64,000 bases of DNA from Variovorax sp. WS11 (GCF_010499245.1 NZ_JAAGOW010000001.1:3038001-3102000), one strand, 5' to 3'; positions 1 through 9,912 are shown, counted from the first letter of the stretch. The notes: a model not told the origin generated them from the sequence alone. Program-made: numbers and translations.

Positions 1-189
1 TTCGCCGGCGCCAAGCTGGATCAGGAGCGGGCGAGGAAGCTGGTCGAGGACAAGACGGCCACGATCCAGTCCGGCAGCCCCGAGGTGATTGCAGCCGCCG
101 CCGACTTCTTCGACAACCTGAACCCGGCGCAGCAGCAGAAGGTGCGCGAGTTCATGGACCGCGGCCGCCGTTGGCATCGCCATGGCTGA
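1..189 (+). CDS. Spy/CpxP-like periplasmic protein, C-terminal fragment
   Basis: Only the last 62 codons are in the window; the gene begins to the left. The visible part is a charged helical segment with the run NPAQQQKVREFMDRGRRWH near its end. This fits the C-terminal repeat (LTPEQ-type) of Spy/CpxP/LTXXQ periplasmic chaperones, which in proteobacteria often end in a His/Arg-rich tail. The stop overlaps the start of the following DUF4260 gene (shared ATGGCTGA), so the two are translationally coupled. Its position before a CpxRA-like two-component system fits an envelope-stress role. The family call rests on a short fragment. Confidence 0.6.
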   Translation, partial: FAGAKLDQERARKLVEDKTATIQSGSPEVIAAAADFFDNLNPAQQQKVREFMDRGRRWHRHG

Positions 190-655
190 TCTCTCTGCAC
201 CGCGGCTCCCGGCCGCGAGGGCCACGAACCCGCCGTGGGCGCGGCCGGCGCCCGACGCCCGGAACGCCTTGCCCGGCGCCACGCTGGGCGGCGTGCGCAT
301 CCTGCTGCGCCTCGAAGGCTTGGCCGTGCTCGCAGCGGCGGTGGCCGCCTACATCCACCTGGGCGCCGGCTGGGGCGCCTTCGCCATGCAGTTCCTGTTG
401 CCCGACCTGAGCTTCCTCGGCTACCTGGCCGGTTCGCGCGCGGGCGCCATCGCCTACAACGCGGCGCACTCGTACATCGGGCCGGTCGCCTTGCTGGGGC
501 TGGGCCTGGCCGGCGACGCATCCGTGGCGCTGGCGCTGGGGCTGATCTGGAGCGCGCACATCGGCCTGGATCGCGCCCTGGGCTACGGTCTCAAGTACGG
601 CAGCGAATTCGGCGCCACCCACCTCGGCCGCATCGGCCGCGCAGACCCGTGGTGA
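182..655 (+). CDS. DUF4260 family membrane protein
   Basis: A 157-residue protein with a disordered, Pro/Ala-rich first 35 residues, then about four hydrophobic segments. Recognisable DUF4260 features are RLEGLAVLAAA near residue 44, FLLPDLSFLGYLAG, YNAAHSYIGP, and the ending GYGLKYGSEFGATHLGRIG. The family is small inner-membrane proteins of unknown function. The ATG at 182 overlaps the preceding chaperone gene by 8 bases. The N-terminal extension before the first conserved block is longer than usual, so a later start cannot be excluded, but no better ribosome site is visible. Confidence 0.8.
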   Translation: MADLSAPRLPAARATNPPWARPAPDARNALPGATLGGVRILLRLEGLAVLAAAVAAYIHLGAGWGAFAMQFLLPDLSFLGYLAGSRAGAIAYNAAHSYIGPVALLGLGLAGDASVALALGLIWSAHIGLDRALGYGLKYGSEFGATHLGRIGRADPW

Positions 656-764
656 GCCCCGCGCCGCACGACGGGGCCTGGCTACGCTCCCACGGGCCGG
701 CGCTGCCATGGCCGCCGGCCTGATCACCAGCCTGCTCTTCGCCGGTAGGCACAATCACAAGCGC

Positions 765-1451
765 ATGCCCCGCATCCTGCTGATCGACGACGACGAGCAC
801 CTGGCCGCGCCGCTGGCGAGCTACTTCGCGCGCTTCGACTGCGTGCTGGAGAGCGCCCAGCGCCCCAGCGAGGGCCTGGCCAAGCTGCGGGCCCACGCCT
901 ACGACGCCGCCATCCTCGACGTCATGCTGCCCGAAATGGACGGCTTCGCCCTGTGCCGCGAGATCCGCAAGGAGAGCGACATCCCGATCGTGATGCTGAC
1001 CGCCCGCGGCGACGTGATGGACCGGGTGGTCGGCCTCGAGCTCGGCGCCGACGACTACCTGCCCAAGCCCTTCGAGCCGCGCGAGCTGGTGGCGCGAGTG
1101 CAGACCATCCTGCGCCGCCAGCGTGCCGTGCCGGCCGCGGCGCCCGCACAGCGCCGCGTGTTCGAGGGCCTCTCGATCGACCTCGACCGGCGCGAGGTGC
1201 TGCGCCAGGGCGAGCGCGTGGAGCTCACCGGCACCGAGTTCGAGCTGCTGGCCTTGCTGGCCGACCCGCCCGGCAAGGTCTGGAGCCGCGACGACATCCT
1301 GAACCGCCTGCGCGGCCACGAGGCCGAGCTCTACACCCGCGCCGTCGACATCGTGGTGAGCCGCCTGCGCAAGAAGCTGGAGCCGCTGGACTGCATCAAG
1401 ACCCTGCGCAACGCGGGCTACATGCTCGCCGTCGGCAAGAGCGATCCGTGA
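765..1451 (+). CDS. OmpR-family response regulator (CpxR/RstA-like)
   Basis: A 228-residue two-domain regulator. The receiver domain (about 1-115) has the acidic pocket DDD at 8-10, phosphoacceptor Asp52 in LDVMLPEMDG, Thr79 and Lys101 in LPKPFEP. The C-terminal winged helix (about 130-225) has RREVLRQGERVELTGTEFEL and the recognition-helix region YTRAVDIVVSRLRKKL. I start at ATG 765 (MPRILLID); an upstream in-frame ATG at 708 would add 19 non-conserved residues. The stop overlaps the kinase start. With the CpxP-like gene upstream, envelope-stress sensing is a reasonable inference but not proven. Confidence 0.92.
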   Translation: MPRILLIDDDEHLAAPLASYFARFDCVLESAQRPSEGLAKLRAHAYDAAILDVMLPEMDGFALCREIRKESDIPIVMLTARGDVMDRVVGLELGADDYLPKPFEPRELVARVQTILRRQRAVPAAAPAQRRVFEGLSIDLDRREVLRQGERVELTGTEFELLALLADPPGKVWSRDDILNRLRGHEAELYTRAVDIVVSRLRKKLEPLDCIKTLRNAGYMLAVGKSDP

Positions 1452-2746
1452 ACCCTCGTCGCCGGCATCCGCACCGCCACTGGCGCCACCGCTGGCGGCA
1501 TTCGCTGCGCCTGCGGCTGATCACCGTCTTCGTGCTGCTGGCCATGGCGATGGCGGCGGTGTTCCTGGGCGGCATGCAGCGTGCCTTCTCCACCGGCTGG
1601 CGCGAGGCGGCGCAGCCGCTGGTGGGCGACTACATGGATCGCCTGGTGGCCGAGCTCGGCACGCCGCCCGACGTGGCGCGTGCCGAGGCGCTGGTCACGC
1701 GGCTGCCGATCTCCATCCGCATCGAGGGCCCGGTGGTCAACTGGGACTCGCATCCGCAGCGCCGCTGGCGCAGCTACGGGCCGAGCCGAGGCGACTGGCT
1801 CACGCGCAGTACCGCCGACGGCCATCGCGTGACTTTCGGCCTCGGCACCCTGCCGTGGCAGCGCGAGCCGCACGGCATCGGCTGGATCACGCTCGCGCTG
1901 CTGCTGGCCCTGATCGTCATCGCCTACGCCTATGTGCGCCGCCTGCTGCGCCCGCTGGACGACATCCGCGCCGGCGCCGAGCGCTTCGGCCGCGGCGCCT
2001 TCGACCAGCCGATCCCGCTGCGACGGCGCGACGAGCTGGGCGACCTGGCGCAGCGCATCAACACCATGGCGCACGACATCCAGGGCATGCTGGACGCCAA
2101 GCGCGCGCTGCTGCTGGCGCTGAGCCACGAGCTGCGCTCGCCGCTCACGCGCGCGCGCCTCAATGCCGAGCTGCTGCCCGCCACGCCCGAGGGCGAGGCC
2201 GAGCGCACCGCGCTTCTGCGCGACCTGGCCGAGATGCGCGACCTGATCAGCGACCTGCTCGAAAGCGAGCGCCTCGCCAGCCCGCATGCGGCGCTGCAGC
2301 GCGAGCCGGTCGACGTGGCGGCGCTGGTTCGCGAGGTGGTGGCCGAGCATCCCGAGGGCGGGCGCGTCGTGCTCGAAGTCGCGGACGGCCTGCCTGCCTT
2401 GGCGGCGGACCGCCTGCGCATCCGGCTGCTGGTGCGCAACCTCCTCGAGAACGCGCTGCGCTACGGCGGCGATGCGCCCGAGCCGCCGCGCATCGCGCTG
2501 CGCGCAGCGGGGCAGGGCGGCCTCGCGCTGGAGGTGCGCGACTTCGGCCCCGGCGTCGATGCCGAACAGCTCGAGCATCTGACCGAGCCCTTCTACCGCA
2601 CCGACAGCGCCCGCCAGCGCGCCACCGGCGGGGTCGGGCTGGGCATGTACCTCTGCCGCCTGGTGGCCGAGGCGCATGGCGGCACGCTCACGGTGCGCAA
2701 CGCCCAGCCGGGCCTGGCGGTCAGCGCCGTGCTGCCTGGCGCCTGA
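1448..2746 (+). CDS. Sensor histidine kinase (CpxA/RstB-like)
   Basis: A 432-residue membrane kinase starting at GTG 1448, which overlaps the response-regulator stop by 4 bases (GTGA). A very basic N-terminus (many His/Arg) is followed by TM1 (about 22-42), a periplasmic domain of about 105 residues, TM2 (about 150-170), HAMP, a dimerisation/phosphoacceptor domain with His227 in LALSHELRSPLTR, and an ATPase domain with NLLENALRYGG (N box), DFGPGVD (G1) and GGVGLGMYLC (G2). It autophosphorylates and passes phosphate to the regulator at 765. Its 3' end overlaps the convergent AraC gene by 26 bases. Confidence 0.92.
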   Translation: MNPRRRHPHRHWRHRWRHSLRLRLITVFVLLAMAMAAVFLGGMQRAFSTGWREAAQPLVGDYMDRLVAELGTPPDVARAEALVTRLPISIRIEGPVVNWDSHPQRRWRSYGPSRGDWLTRSTADGHRVTFGLGTLPWQREPHGIGWITLALLLALIVIAYAYVRRLLRPLDDIRAGAERFGRGAFDQPIPLRRRDELGDLAQRINTMAHDIQGMLDAKRALLLALSHELRSPLTRARLNAELLPATPEGEAERTALLRDLAEMRDLISDLLESERLASPHAALQREPVDVAALVREVVAEHPEGGRVVLEVADGLPALAADRLRIRLLVRNLLENALRYGGDAPEPPRIALRAAGQGGLALEVRDFGPGVDAEQLEHLTEPFYRTDSARQRATGGVGLGMYLCRLVAEAHGGTLTVRNAQPGLAVSAVLPGA

Positions 2747-3677
2747 ACTCGCTCGGGCTGCCGCCCGTGTGCTCGCGGAACACGCGGCTGAAGTGCGAGA
2801 GGTTGCAAAAGCCCGAGGCCAGCGCGATGTCGGTGATCGGCCGCGCCGCGTTCGCCGGGTCCTCCAGCGCGCGGATGCAGCGCGTCAGGCGCTGGTGCAG
2901 GATGTAGCCGTTCAGCGTGTCCTCCTCGCCGGCGAAGGCGTTGTGCAGGTGGCGCTTGCTGCAGCGAAGCGCCTGCGCGATGCCGTCGATCGACAGCGCC
3001 GGGTCGTGCAGGTGCTGCGCCACGTGCCGGCGAATGCGGTCCTGCAGCGCCTCGCGCTGCGTGCGCGGCGTTTCCTGCCCCGCCAGCTCCATCAGCGACA
3101 GCCGCACCAGCTGGATGATCAGCTCGCCCGCGCCGCGCGCCGCCGCTTCGCTCATGTAGGGCAGCTCGAGGTAGGTGTTGCGCATGGTCTCCAGCGCCAC
3201 CCGCGAGATGCCGCTCGCGCCGCCCACGCGGCGCGCCACCAGCTCGCCCAGCGGCAGGCCGGGCACCGCGAGCTGCGCCTTGGGCAGCATCACGATCAGG
3301 TGGTCGCTGCGCTCGGGATTGGCCACCATGTAGTCGGCCGTGGTGTCGTAGAGCGTCCAGCCGCCGGCGCGCACCGACGCCTCGCGGCCGCGCTGCGTCA
3401 CCGCGGCCGAGCCCTGCCAGGGCGCGACGATCTTCAAATAGTCGGCCTCCGAGCGCCGCGCCATCTGCGGCGTGCGCAGCACGCGGTGGCGGTTGGCTTC
3501 CAGCCGGGTCAGGATGACTTCGCCGGCATGCGAGGCCGCGATGTGGCCGTCGAAATCGCTGTCGCCGTAGAGCTCGGATTCGAGGCCGCCGAAATGGCGC
3601 CAGACCCATTCGCGCCACACCGGGGCGCGCTCCCGCGGCGGCACTTCGTCGGTGGACAGCAGCAGGGAAGCGGTCAC
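2721..3677 (-). CDS. AraC-family transcriptional regulator (AraC_binding_2 type)
   Basis: A 318-residue protein. The N-terminal 200 residues match the AraC_binding_2/FeaR-like ligand domain (VLRTPQMARRSEADYLKI, GGWTLYDTTADY, ERSDHLIVMLPK). The C-terminal HTH_18 domain contains LSIDGIAQALRCSKRHLHNAF and the signature ITDIALASGFCNLSHFSRVFREHTGGSPSEFR. Start is GTG 3677, supported by GGAGG about 8 bases upstream; no ATG lies nearby. It is divergent from the Liv-type importer at 3902 across a 224-base gap, so it is a good candidate regulator of that operon; regulators of this type often respond to aromatic or amine substrates. Confidence 0.88.
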   Translation of the reverse strand: MTASLLLSTDEVPPRERAPVWREWVWRHFGGLESELYGDSDFDGHIAASHAGEVILTRLEANRHRVLRTPQMARRSEADYLKIVAPWQGSAAVTQRGREASVRAGGWTLYDTTADYMVANPERSDHLIVMLPKAQLAVPGLPLGELVARRVGGASGISRVALETMRNTYLELPYMSEAAARGAGELIIQLVRLSLMELAGQETPRTQREALQDRIRRHVAQHLHDPALSIDGIAQALRCSKRHLHNAFAGEEDTLNGYILHQRLTRCIRALEDPANAARPITDIALASGFCNLSHFSRVFREHTGGSPSEFRRQAARR

Positions 3678-3826
3678 TGAGCAGCCTCCGCGCTACGCGC
3701 TGCGGTGCTATTCGGCTTGGGAGCGGCGCGGCGTCTCATGCAACTATTGTCCGGTGCGCCCCCGGGCCCGGCCCTTGCGGGTTAACCACTAGCGCCGTGC
3801 ACGCTGGGTCAAGTGCATTGTGCGCA

Positions 3827-3855
3827 GGCGGCAAAGCGCCGCGAAGCCGCCTTTT
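3827..3855 (+). promoter_or_regulatory. Hairpin plus T-run in the leader of the Liv-type operon
   Basis: Arms GGCGGC (3827-3832) and GCCGCC (3846-3851) flank a 13-base loop, and a run of four T follows (3852-3855). An outer A-T pair makes the stem 7 bp. It lies about 46 bases before the SBP start at 3902. The shape is that of a weak intrinsic terminator in the 5' leader, so attenuation is possible. The short T-run and large loop keep confidence low. Confidence 0.35.
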
Positions 3856-3901
3856 CTACGATCCCGGAAGCAGGCGCACCCGACGCCACGAGGAGACGCA
3901 C

Positions 3902-5092
3902 ATGACCCATGCCAATCGCCGCCGCTGGATCCAGCAGGCAGCAGCCACCGTTGGCGCCGCCACCGTCGCGCCCCGGCTCTTCGCGCAGGGCGCGCCGGTG
4001 AAGATCGGCTACGCCATCGCCCGCACCGGCCCCTGGGCGGCCGGCGCGCAGGTCAGCCAGGAGCCGAACTACCTGCTGTGGGCCGAGCAGGTGAATGCCG
4101 CGGGCGGGCTCTCCGTCAAGGGCGCGAAGCGGCCCATCGAGCTCATCGGCTACGACGACCGCAGCGAGACCGAGACCTGCGTGCGCACCTTCGAGAAGCT
4201 GATGGGCAGCGACAAGGTCGACCTGATCCTGCCGCCCTGGGGCTCGGGTGCCAACTTCGCGGTGGCGCCGCTGGCCAACCGCTTCGGCTATCCGATGCTG
4301 GCGCCCACCGCGCTCTCGCGCAAGCTGATCGACATGCACCTGCCGTACTTCTTCTCGCTGCTGCAGCAGCCCGACAAGATGATGGGCGCGCTGGTCGACA
4401 TGATGGTGGCGAACAATGTGAAGACCATCGCCATCGTCTACATGGACGACCTGTTCGGGCTGGAGAACTTCGCCGCCCTCAACGCGGCGCTCAAGAAGAC
4501 GAGCATCCAGGTCGTGGAGCGCAAGAGCTACCCGTTGGGCGTGAAGGACCTGGCGCCGGTGCTGCGCACCATCAAGGACCTGAATCCGGATGCCTTCATC
4601 GGCATCACCTACCCGCCCGACACCCTGCTGGCGAGCCGGCAGTCGCGCGAGGTGGGCTTCAACCCGAAGTTCTTCTACGCCTCGGTCGGCACCGCCTTCC
4701 AGCTCTACAAGAACGTGATGCAGGCCAACACCGAGGGCGTGATCGGCATGGGCTCGTGGAACGCCAAGACCAGCCCCGAGGCCAAGGCCTACTTCGATGC
4801 GCACACCAAGAAGTTCAACAAGGAGCCGGACCGCTGGGCCAGTGGCCATTGCTGGGCCGGCCTCGAGATCCTGCAACAGGCGGTGGCCAGGGCGGGACTG
4901 GACCGCAAGGCCCTGCGCGAGCAGATCGCCAAGAACGAGTTCAAGACCATCCTCGGGCCGATGCGCTTCGAGGGCAGCGAGAACGCCTCCGTGCCCGGAA
5001 CCGTCGCGCAGTGGCAGGGCGGCGAGTTCGAGGTGGTGTGGCCGAAGAACCGCGCCACCGCGCAGCTGATGCCCAAGCCGGCCTGGAAGTAG
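3902..5092 (+). CDS. Branched-chain amino-acid-type ABC transporter substrate-binding protein
   Basis: A 396-residue periplasmic binding protein of the LivK/Peripla_BP_6 class. Residues 1-28 form an export signal with an RRRW twin-Arg-like motif and an Ala cleavage site before QGAPVKIGY. The two-lobe fold is indicated by APVKIGYAIARTGPWA, the VNAAGGLSVKG-like segment and KVDLILPPWGSG. ATG 3902 has GAGGAG upstream; an earlier in-frame start at 3797 lies in the leader. It is the first gene of a complete livKHMGF-type set followed by an aldehyde dehydrogenase, so the ligand may be an aromatic or carboxylic compound rather than leucine. Confidence 0.9.
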   Translation: MTHANRRRWIQQAAATVGAATVAPRLFAQGAPVKIGYAIARTGPWAAGAQVSQEPNYLLWAEQVNAAGGLSVKGAKRPIELIGYDDRSETETCVRTFEKLMGSDKVDLILPPWGSGANFAVAPLANRFGYPMLAPTALSRKLIDMHLPYFFSLLQQPDKMMGALVDMMVANNVKTIAIVYMDDLFGLENFAALNAALKKTSIQVVERKSYPLGVKDLAPVLRTIKDLNPDAFIGITYPPDTLLASRQSREVGFNPKFFYASVGTAFQLYKNVMQANTEGVIGMGSWNAKTSPEAKAYFDAHTKKFNKEPDRWASGHCWAGLEILQQAVARAGLDRKALREQIAKNEFKTILGPMRFEGSENASVPGTVAQWQGGEFEVVWPKNRATAQLMPKPAWK

Positions 5093-5096
5093 CAAG

Positions 5097-5972
5097 GTGT
5101 CCTCGAGCGGATGGGCCGAGCTGCTGGCCGGCGGATTGATCACGGGCGGCATCTACGCGCTGGTGGCGATCGGGCTGAACCTGCAGTACGGCCTGATGCG
5201 CATCATGAACATCTCGCACGGCGAGTTCCTGATGCTGGGCGCCTTCCTCACCTGGTGGGCGCACACGCGCTGGGGCGTCTCGCCGCTCGTCTTCCTGCCC
5301 GCGGCCTTCCTGGTGCTGATGGCGATCGGCATCGTGGTGCACCGGCTGTGCTTCCGTCGGCTCGCGGCCGGTGCGCCCAACGTGGAGCTGTTCGAGGCGC
5401 GCAGCCTGATGGTCGGCTTCGGCCTGATGTTCTTCGTGCAGAACACGGCCCTGCTGCTGTGGGGCGGCGACCTGCGCGGCTACGAGTACCTGGCCGAGCC
5501 GGTGCAGCTGGCCGACATGCGCTTCACGGCCAACAAGCTGGTGCTCTTCGGCGTCGCGCTGGCCTTGAGCCTGGCCCTGATCGCGCTGCTCAAGCTCACG
5601 CTGCTGGGCAAGGCGGTGCGCGCACTGATGCAGTCGCCGGTCGGTGCGCAGCTGGTGGGCATCCACACCAAGCGGCTGCATCCGCTGGTCTTCGGCATCG
5701 GCCTGGGCCTGTCGGGCGTGGCCGGCGCGCTGCTGTCGATGAGCTACGAGATCTCGCCCTCGATGGGCGAGCCCTACACCGTCACGGCGCTGATCGTCAT
5801 CACCCTCGGCGGCTTCGGCAGCATCGCGGGCAGCCTGGTCGGCGGCCTGCTGCTGGGCGTGGTGGAGGCGCTGGGCATGCATTTCACCAGCCCCTCGCTC
5901 AAGATGCTCTTGTCCTATGCCGTGTTCATCGGCGTGCTGATCTGGCGGCCCAACGGGCTGTTCTCGCGATGA
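5097..5972 (+). CDS. livH: Branched-chain amino-acid-type ABC transporter permease (LivH)
   Basis: A 291-residue inner-membrane protein with about eight hydrophobic segments. Family marks are ELLAGGLITGGIYALVAIGLN at the N-terminus, NISHGEFLMLGAF, the cytoplasmic coupling loop around GKAVRALMQSPVGAQLVGI, and GGFGSIAGSLVGGLLLG near the end. The start is GTG 5097, four bases after the SBP stop; no in-frame ATG is close. It forms half of the membrane channel with the LivM protein, with which it shares a 4-base ATGA overlap. Confidence 0.92.
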   Translation: MSSSGWAELLAGGLITGGIYALVAIGLNLQYGLMRIMNISHGEFLMLGAFLTWWAHTRWGVSPLVFLPAAFLVLMAIGIVVHRLCFRRLAAGAPNVELFEARSLMVGFGLMFFVQNTALLLWGGDLRGYEYLAEPVQLADMRFTANKLVLFGVALALSLALIALLKLTLLGKAVRALMQSPVGAQLVGIHTKRLHPLVFGIGLGLSGVAGALLSMSYEISPSMGEPYTVTALIVITLGGFGSIAGSLVGGLLLGVVEALGMHFTSPSLKMLLSYAVFIGVLIWRPNGLFSR

Positions 5973-6895
5973 ACGACAAACGCTTTGCCGGCAAGCCCTG
6001 GCGCTGGTTGGTCCTCGCGCTGCTGATTGCGGCCGTGGTGCCCTGGGTGGCCTCGGAATTCGCCAGCGCGGTCGCGCTGAGCTGCCTGATGTACATCGCG
6101 CTGGCCACCAGCTGGTCGCTGTTCTGCGGCGCCACGCGCTACCTCTCGCTCGCGACCTCGGCCTTCTTCGGGCTCGGCGCCTATGCCAGCGCCACACTGC
6201 TGGGCCTGCTGCCCTGGCCCCTGGTGATCCTCTGCGGCGCCGCCATCGCGAGCGCGGTGGCGGTGGTCATGGGCGCGGCCGTGCTGCACCTGCGCGGCAC
6301 CTACTTCGCGGTGCTCACCTTCGGCATGACGGAGCTGATCCGTCACGCCGTCACCTTCGTCGAGAAGCAGGTCTCGGGCACGGTGGGGCGGGTGCTGATG
6401 GAGGTGCCGACCAACGAGACGGTGTACCTCACGATGCTGGCCATCGCCGGCGCCGCGATCGCCTGCGCCATCCTCGTCAAGCGCAGCCGCTTCGGCCTCG
6501 CGTTGGCCGGCATCGGCGCCGACGAGCAGCGCGCCCAGACCCTGGGCGTGGACACGCGGCGCGTCAAGATCGCCGGCTTCGCGCTCACCGCCGCCTTCGC
6601 CGGCGCGGCCGGTGCCGCGATGGCGGTGCGCTGGACCTACATCGAGCCGGCGGCGGTCTTCAGCCCCTTCATCGGCTTCCAGACCGTGCTGATCGCACTG
6701 ATCGGCGGCGCGGCCAGCATCGGCGGCCCGATCGTCGCGGCCATCGTCTTCAGCCTGCTGGCCGAGACGCTGCGCCTGCAGCTGCCTTACGGCTACATGA
6801 TGGTGCTGGGCTTGCTGCTGATCCTGTGCGTGATGTACCTGCCGAACGGCCTGGCGACGCTGTGGACCGCACGGCAGGGGCGGCGAAATGAATGA
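5969..6895 (+). CDS. livM: Branched-chain amino-acid-type ABC transporter permease (LivM)
   Basis: A 308-residue inner-membrane protein with eight to ten hydrophobic segments. LivM marks are LATSWSLFCGATRYLSLATSAFFGLGAY, LRGTYFAVLTFGMTELIRH, the coupling region SRFGLALAGIGADEQRAQTLGVD and LIGGAASIGGPIVAAIV. The ATG overlaps the livH stop by 4 bases and its stop overlaps the livG start by 8 bases, so all members are likely translated in fixed ratio. Confidence 0.92.
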   Translation: MNDKRFAGKPWRWLVLALLIAAVVPWVASEFASAVALSCLMYIALATSWSLFCGATRYLSLATSAFFGLGAYASATLLGLLPWPLVILCGAAIASAVAVVMGAAVLHLRGTYFAVLTFGMTELIRHAVTFVEKQVSGTVGRVLMEVPTNETVYLTMLAIAGAAIACAILVKRSRFGLALAGIGADEQRAQTLGVDTRRVKIAGFALTAAFAGAAGAAMAVRWTYIEPAAVFSPFIGFQTVLIALIGGAASIGGPIVAAIVFSLLAETLRLQLPYGYMMVLGLLLILCVMYLPNGLATLWTARQGRRNE

Positions 6896-7639
6896 CGCGG
6901 TGATCCCCCTGCTCGAGGCCCATGCGCTCACGGTGCGCTTCGGCGGCCTCACCGCCGTCGATGCGGTCAGCGCGCGCCTGCATGCGGGCGAGCTGGTCGG
7001 CATCATCGGGCCCAACGGCGCGGGCAAGACCACTTTCTTCAACGCCATCTCGGGCGTGATCGCGCCCACCGCCGGCACGCTGGTCGTGCAGGGCACCGTC
7101 GACCTCACCGGCCGCGGGCCGCACCACTACGCCGCGCACGGCATCGCGCGTACCTTCCAGACGCCGCGCGTGATGGCCGGGATGACGCTGGCCGACAACG
7201 TGCGCTTCGGCATGCAGTTCGCGGGGCGCCATCGCAAGCCGCTCGCGGGGCTCGCGAGCGAGCAGGACATCCTCGACATGCTGGGCCTCGGGGCGCTGGC
7301 CGGTGCCCAGGCCGAAGAGGTCACGCCCTCGCAGCAGCGGCTGCTGGAGATCGGCATGGCGCTCGGCACCCGGCCGCGCGTGCTGCTGCTGGACGAGGTA
7401 GCGGCCGGGCTCACCGAGGCCGAGATCGAGGCGATGGCGCAGCGCATCCGCGGGCTGCGCGACGCGCACGGCCTCACGGTCGTCTGGATCGAGCACGCGG
7501 TGACCACGCTGCTCAAGTACGTCGAGCGCGTGCTGGTGCTGCACCAGGGGCGCAAGATCGCCGACGGATCGCCGGCCGACGTGGTGCGCAATGCCGAAGT
7601 GGTCGAGGCCTATCTGGGCGACGAGATGGAGGCCGGCCG

Positions 7640-7643
<4 letters not shown>
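6888..7643 (+). CDS. livG: Branched-chain amino-acid-type ABC transporter ATPase (LivG)
   Basis: A 251-residue nucleotide-binding subunit. Walker A is GPNGAGKT at 41-48, Walker B is VLLLDEVAAGL, and the H-loop is IEHAV. The usual LSGGQ/LSYGQQ signature is degenerate here (VTPSQQRLLEIG), and the residue after the Walker B Glu is Val rather than Pro. Both occur in some LivG proteins, so it is probably functional. It pairs with LivF (4-base overlap) under the LivH/LivM channel. Confidence 0.9.
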
Positions 7644-8347
<704 letters not shown>

Positions 8348-8379
8348 ATCCACCGTTTCCTGACCCCGAGGACTTCCTG

Positions 8380-9831
8380 ATGACGACACTTTCCATGCTC
8401 ATCGCCGGCGAGCGCCGTTCGGCCACCGGTGGCGCCACCTTCGAACGCCGCAATCCCCTGGACGGCAGCATCGCCACCGTCGCGCCCGCGGCCACGCCGG
8501 CGGATGCGGTCGCCGCGGTCGACGCCGCCGCCCAGGCCTTTCCGGCCTGGTCGCAGACTGGCCCCGGCGAGCGCCGTGCCCTGCTGCTGAAGGCGGTCCA
8601 CGCCCTCGAGGCGCGCGCCGACGCCTTCGTGCAGGCCATGGCGGCCGAGACCGGCGCGTCCGCGATGTGGGCCGGCTTCAACGTCCACCTCGCGGCAGGC
8701 CTGCTGACCGAGGCCGCCGCGCTGACCACCCAGATCGGCGGCGAGGTCATCCCCTCGGACGTGCCCGGGAGCCTGGCCATGGGCGTGCGGCAGGCGGCCG
8801 GCGTGGTGCTCGGCATCGCGCCGTGGAATGCGCCCGTGATCCTCGGCGTGCGCGCCATCGCGACGCCGCTGGCCTGCGGCAACACCGTGGTGCTGAAGGG
8901 CTCCGAGCTGTGCCCGCGAACCCACGCGTTGATCGTCGAAGCGCTGAACGAAGCCGGCCTGCCACCGGGCGTCCTGAACTTCGTGACCAACGCGCCGGCC
9001 GATGCCGGCGCCGTGGTGGAGGCCATGGTCGCGCATCCGGCAGTGCGGCGCGTCAACTTCACCGGCTCCACCAGGGTCGGGCGGATCATCGCGCAGACCT
9101 GCGCCAAGTACCTGAAGCCCGCGGTGCTCGAGCTCGGCGGCAAGGCGCCGCTGGTGGTGCTCGACGATGCCGACATCGACGCGGCGGTGAACGCGGCCGC
9201 CTTCGGCGCCTTCGCCAACTCGGGTCAGATCTGCATGTCGACCGAGCGCATCGTGGTCGACGCGGCGATCGCCGACGCCTTCGCCGCCAAGTTCGCGGCC
9301 AAGGCGCAAAGCCTGCCGCTGGGCGATCCGCGCGAGGGCCCGGTGGTGCTGGGCTCGGTGGTCGACCAGAGCACCGTGGCGCGCTGCAATGCGCTCATCG
9401 ACGACGCGCTCGCAAAGGGTGCCAGGCTGCTGTGCGGCAGCCGCGCCGACAGCACGCTGATGCCGGCCACGGTCCTCGACCATGTGACGCCCGCGATGCG
9501 GATCTACCGCGAGGAGTCCTTCGGCCCGGTGAAAGCGATCGTGCGCGTGAACGGCGTGGAGGAGGCCGTGGCCACCGCCAACGACAACGAGTTCGGCCTT
9601 TCCTCCGCCGTCTTCGGACGCGACATTGCGCGCGCCTGGAACGTGGCGCGCCGCATCGAGGCTGGGATCTGCCACGTGAACGGCCCGACGGTGCACGACG
9701 AGGCGCAGATGCCCTTCGGCGGCGTCAAGGCCTCGGGCTACGGCCGCTTCGGCGGCAAGGCCGGCGTGGAGGCCTTCACCGAGCTGCGCTGGATCACGGT
9801 GCAGACCACGCCGCGGCACTACCCTTTCTGA
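8380..9831 (+). CDS. NAD(P)-dependent aldehyde dehydrogenase (salicylaldehyde/vanillin type)
   Basis: A 483-residue enzyme oxidising an aldehyde to a carboxylate. The catalytic Cys285 lies in SGQICMSTERI, a form typical of salicylaldehyde, benzaldehyde and vanillin dehydrogenases, and the general base Glu251 lies in LELGGKAPLVV. Other ALDH blocks: IAPWNAPVILGVRAIATPLA, NFTGSTRVGR, ESFGPVKAIV and MPFGGVKASGYGRFGG. ATG 8380 is 32 bases after livF with GAGGACTTCCTG upstream. Its location in the importer operon points to catabolism of an aromatic aldehyde or a precursor of one; the substrate is not defined by sequence. Confidence 0.9.
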   Translation: MTTLSMLIAGERRSATGGATFERRNPLDGSIATVAPAATPADAVAAVDAAAQAFPAWSQTGPGERRALLLKAVHALEARADAFVQAMAAETGASAMWAGFNVHLAAGLLTEAAALTTQIGGEVIPSDVPGSLAMGVRQAAGVVLGIAPWNAPVILGVRAIATPLACGNTVVLKGSELCPRTHALIVEALNEAGLPPGVLNFVTNAPADAGAVVEAMVAHPAVRRVNFTGSTRVGRIIAQTCAKYLKPAVLELGGKAPLVVLDDADIDAAVNAAAFGAFANSGQICMSTERIVVDAAIADAFAAKFAAKAQSLPLGDPREGPVVLGSVVDQSTVARCNALIDDALAKGARLLCGSRADSTLMPATVLDHVTPAMRIYREESFGPVKAIVRVNGVEEAVATANDNEFGLSSAVFGRDIARAWNVARRIEAGICHVNGPTVHDEAQMPFGGVKASGYGRFGGKAGVEAFTELRWITVQTTPRHYPF

Positions 9832-9912
9832 GCTGTCGCCTTCGCTACCGCCGCGCCCTCTCGCCGGGGCTACGATGCCTCCCCCGTACATCCCCAGGCA
9901 GGAGACATTTCC

